A stretch of 64,000 nucleotides of DNA from Bedellia somnulentella (lineage: Eukaryota; Arthropoda; Insecta; Lepidoptera; Bedelliidae): the NCBI GenBank assembly GCA_963576735.1, contig OY755196.1, positions 10,211,912 through 10,275,911 of the forward strand. The letters run 5' to 3'. The notes beneath the pieces were generated by a model, which did not search any database, had not been told where the DNA came from, and was given only the letters and a program-made list of their open reading frames with translations. Both the position numbers and the translations under genes were made by a program. Of the stretch, positions 62,310 through 64,000 are shown one piece after another. How positions within the stretch are numbered: the stretch's first letter is position 1; each line of letters starts with the position of its first letter.

Positions 62310-64000
62310 AAGATGATGGGCGAGATGGGCGTCCTTAGCATTGGTCTGCAACCTGTCTAGGAGAAGGAAAACTCCAAAATCAAACCCGGAATCGATGGCT
62401 CTGTTAGGCGCAAGTAGGATACTATCTGAACAGCGGCAGCCGTCTGCAGCCAACCTGGTGGTTTCGCACGTATTGGCTTGCCATTCCTGTGAACCAAGCT
62501 GGGGAGGCCGAGAGGGTGGCGAAGGTCCTGGGCAATCCTATGTCATCAATCTGCGTCCCAGGCGATGCAGCGTCTGTGGAGAGGCCACTTCACCCACGTC
62601 GTTCCGCGGCGTGGATAACAACACGGGGAGTAACAGTCACCGGTTATAAGGCCGCGCGCATGGGCGTAAGCGCGGTCGCCAGGGGTCACTCTCGACAGTG
62701 GGAGGGTCCATCGTAGGCCCACTGGCCAGTTACCGCCCGCTCCAAACTGGGCAGCCCCCAGTCAATAAGGTACTGGCCCGCCTCGGCGTCGTTTGTTCCT
62801 CTGGGGTGTTGGGAACACAGGGGCAACCCGAAAGACGGCGCTGTGCTGTTGTACACCCGCGACTAATCAACTAAATAAAAATCAACTCAAAGCTAACACT
62901 TCCATGCGCTTTGGTACTTGGAATGTTCGAACTATGAGGACAGGTCTCCAGAACAGCTCCGAGACTTCTGATTTCGCCCAAGATCTGCGTAAAACGGCTG
63001 TTATCGATTTAGAATTGACATATCCATTGCTGCACTTCAAGAAACCAGACTTCCGGACGAGGGCTCATTGCGCGAACAAAATTATACCTTCTTTTGGAAA
63101 GGCAAGGCCTCAAACGAGAACCGTGAGCACGGTGTGGGTTTTGCAGTTCGTAACACTCTTCTTAGTGCAATGGAAACACCTCGAGGTGTGTGTGAGCGCA
63201 TTATGACCTTGCGCCTTAATACCAAAAGTGGCTTTGTCACTCTCATTTCCGCCTACGCTCCAACGCTAACCTCGACAGCAGAGTTTAAGGATGAGTTTTA
63301 CGATAAGCTCTGCTCAGTTGTGGCCAGTGTACCGGCTGGAGATCGACTCTACATTTTAGGAGACTTCAACGCTCGTGTAGGGCAGGATAACAACACCTGG
63401 CCCGATTGCCTTGGAAACCATGGCATTGGAAAGCAAAACGAAAATGGTCAACGCCTGCTTGAGTTCAGCACCAAGTTTCAGCTGTGTGTTTCCAATACAT
63501 ACTTTAAAGGCAAACTTCTGCGTAAAGTCTCCTGGAAACATCCTCGGTCAGGTCATTGGCACCAGCTAGACTTAGCCTTGCCCAAAGGAAGGATTTAAAA
63601 GAAGTCACCCACACGAGGACCTACCATAGCGCACAATGCGACACAGATCACTCCTTGGTAGTGTGTAAAGTCCTACTGTCACCCAAAAAGATTCACTCCT
63701 CCAAGAAAGCCGGAAGGAAGAAGCTAAATCTTGCCAAGACTAGGGATCCTGAGCTAGTGAATACTTTCAGCTTGATGGTGCGACAGATGGTAACTACCTG
63801 GGATGTAGATACTCCTGTAGAGACAGAATGGGAATCCAGTAAAGAGCTTCTCACTGAAACAGCTGGTGAGGTTTTCGGTTATGCCAAGGTGAAATCACCG
63901 GATTGGTTTACTGAAAATATAACCCAACTTCAGCCTCTAATTGACTCTAAACGCCAAGCTGCACTAGGATACTGACTTGACCCGTGTGATTCCACACGCG
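62310..64000 (+). mobile_element. 5' part of an APE-type LINE, running off the right edge
   Basis: The GC content rises sharply here relative to the AT-rich surroundings. About 590 bp of 5' untranslated-like sequence precedes the endonuclease coding region. The reverse transcriptase part would lie beyond 64000. Confidence 0.75.
62904..64000 (+). pseudogene. LINE apurinic-type endonuclease domain, frameshifted
   Basis: Motifs of the exonuclease-endonuclease fold appear in order: G-T-W-N-V-R-T-M (62913), A-L-Q-E-T-R-L (about 63026), I-S-A-Y-A-P (63245), L-G-D-F-N-A-R-V-G (63356), S-G-H-W-H-Q-L-D (63550), D-T-D-H-S-L-V (63640). They resemble the domain often annotated as craniofacial development protein 2-like, which derives from such LINEs. 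At least two frame changes (between about 62990 and 63025, and near 63575-63590) and a TGA at 63973 interrupt it. The original start is likely near 62904 (M-R-F-G-T-W-N). It is a decayed copy. Confidence 0.82.

Overview
The window is repeat-saturated, AT-rich animal DNA, most likely from a moth or butterfly. The best clue is a tRNA-headed SINE whose body (conserved core around GGTGAGGGAAAACATCGTG) matches the Metulj-type SINEs known from Lepidoptera. Supporting clues are Helitrons with the TC...CTAG ends common there and many short AT-rich target duplications. There are no bacterial-style genes, operons or rRNA. Almost every short open frame is a translated repeat.

The only host coding sequence I can support is a 155-nt exon on the minus strand with clean splice sites, encoding part of an immunoglobulin V-type domain (D-D-G-V-Y-R-C). 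It occurs twice, at 5169-5323 and 19224-19378, with no difference I can see. The two copies lie in a large direct duplication: copy A about 4876-17815, copy B about 18686-36430. A 200-N assembly gap (18085-18284) lies between them. The copies differ mainly by insertions present in one and absent in the other, and each empty site reveals the exact ends of a mobile element. This could be a real tandem duplication inside a long gene, or two haplotypes wrongly placed in tandem.

Three retroelement families dominate. 'SINE-A' is about 250 bp, with a GTGTAGTGYCGGCTTAGAAT head, a box-B-like GGTTGGAGACC and an (ATGT)n tail. 'SINE-M' is about 370 bp, with a tRNA head and the Metulj-like core. 'LINE-T' is a non-LTR retrotransposon seen only as 5'-truncated 3' pieces encoding an R-W-F-G-H...R-G-R-P-R-R C-terminus. 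All three end in the same kind of module, a CCCC-loop-GGG hairpin followed by GCGTGA or GCCGTGA, which suggests that one reverse transcriptase moves them all.

Other elements: a 5'-truncated LINE with a restriction-like endonuclease (32280-33737, only in copy B); the 5' end of an apurinic-type endonuclease LINE running off the right edge (from about 62310); a PIF/Harbinger transposon with a broken transposase and a nested LINE remnant (45467-47909); hAT-like non-autonomous elements (9345-9728, 22820-23276, 39706-40795); a complete non-autonomous Helitron (49802-50787) and a Helitron 3' end (18285-18685); several foldback MITEs; and palindromic tRNA-like modules (38676-39022, 55298-55755).

Layout: 1-4875, SINEs and MITEs; 4876-17815, copy A; 17816-18685, gap and Helitron end; 18686-36430, copy B; 36431-45466, SINEs, tRNA-like foldback and hAT element; 45467-47909, Harbinger; 47910-62300, SINEs, Helitron and MITEs; 62310-64000, LINE 5' end.
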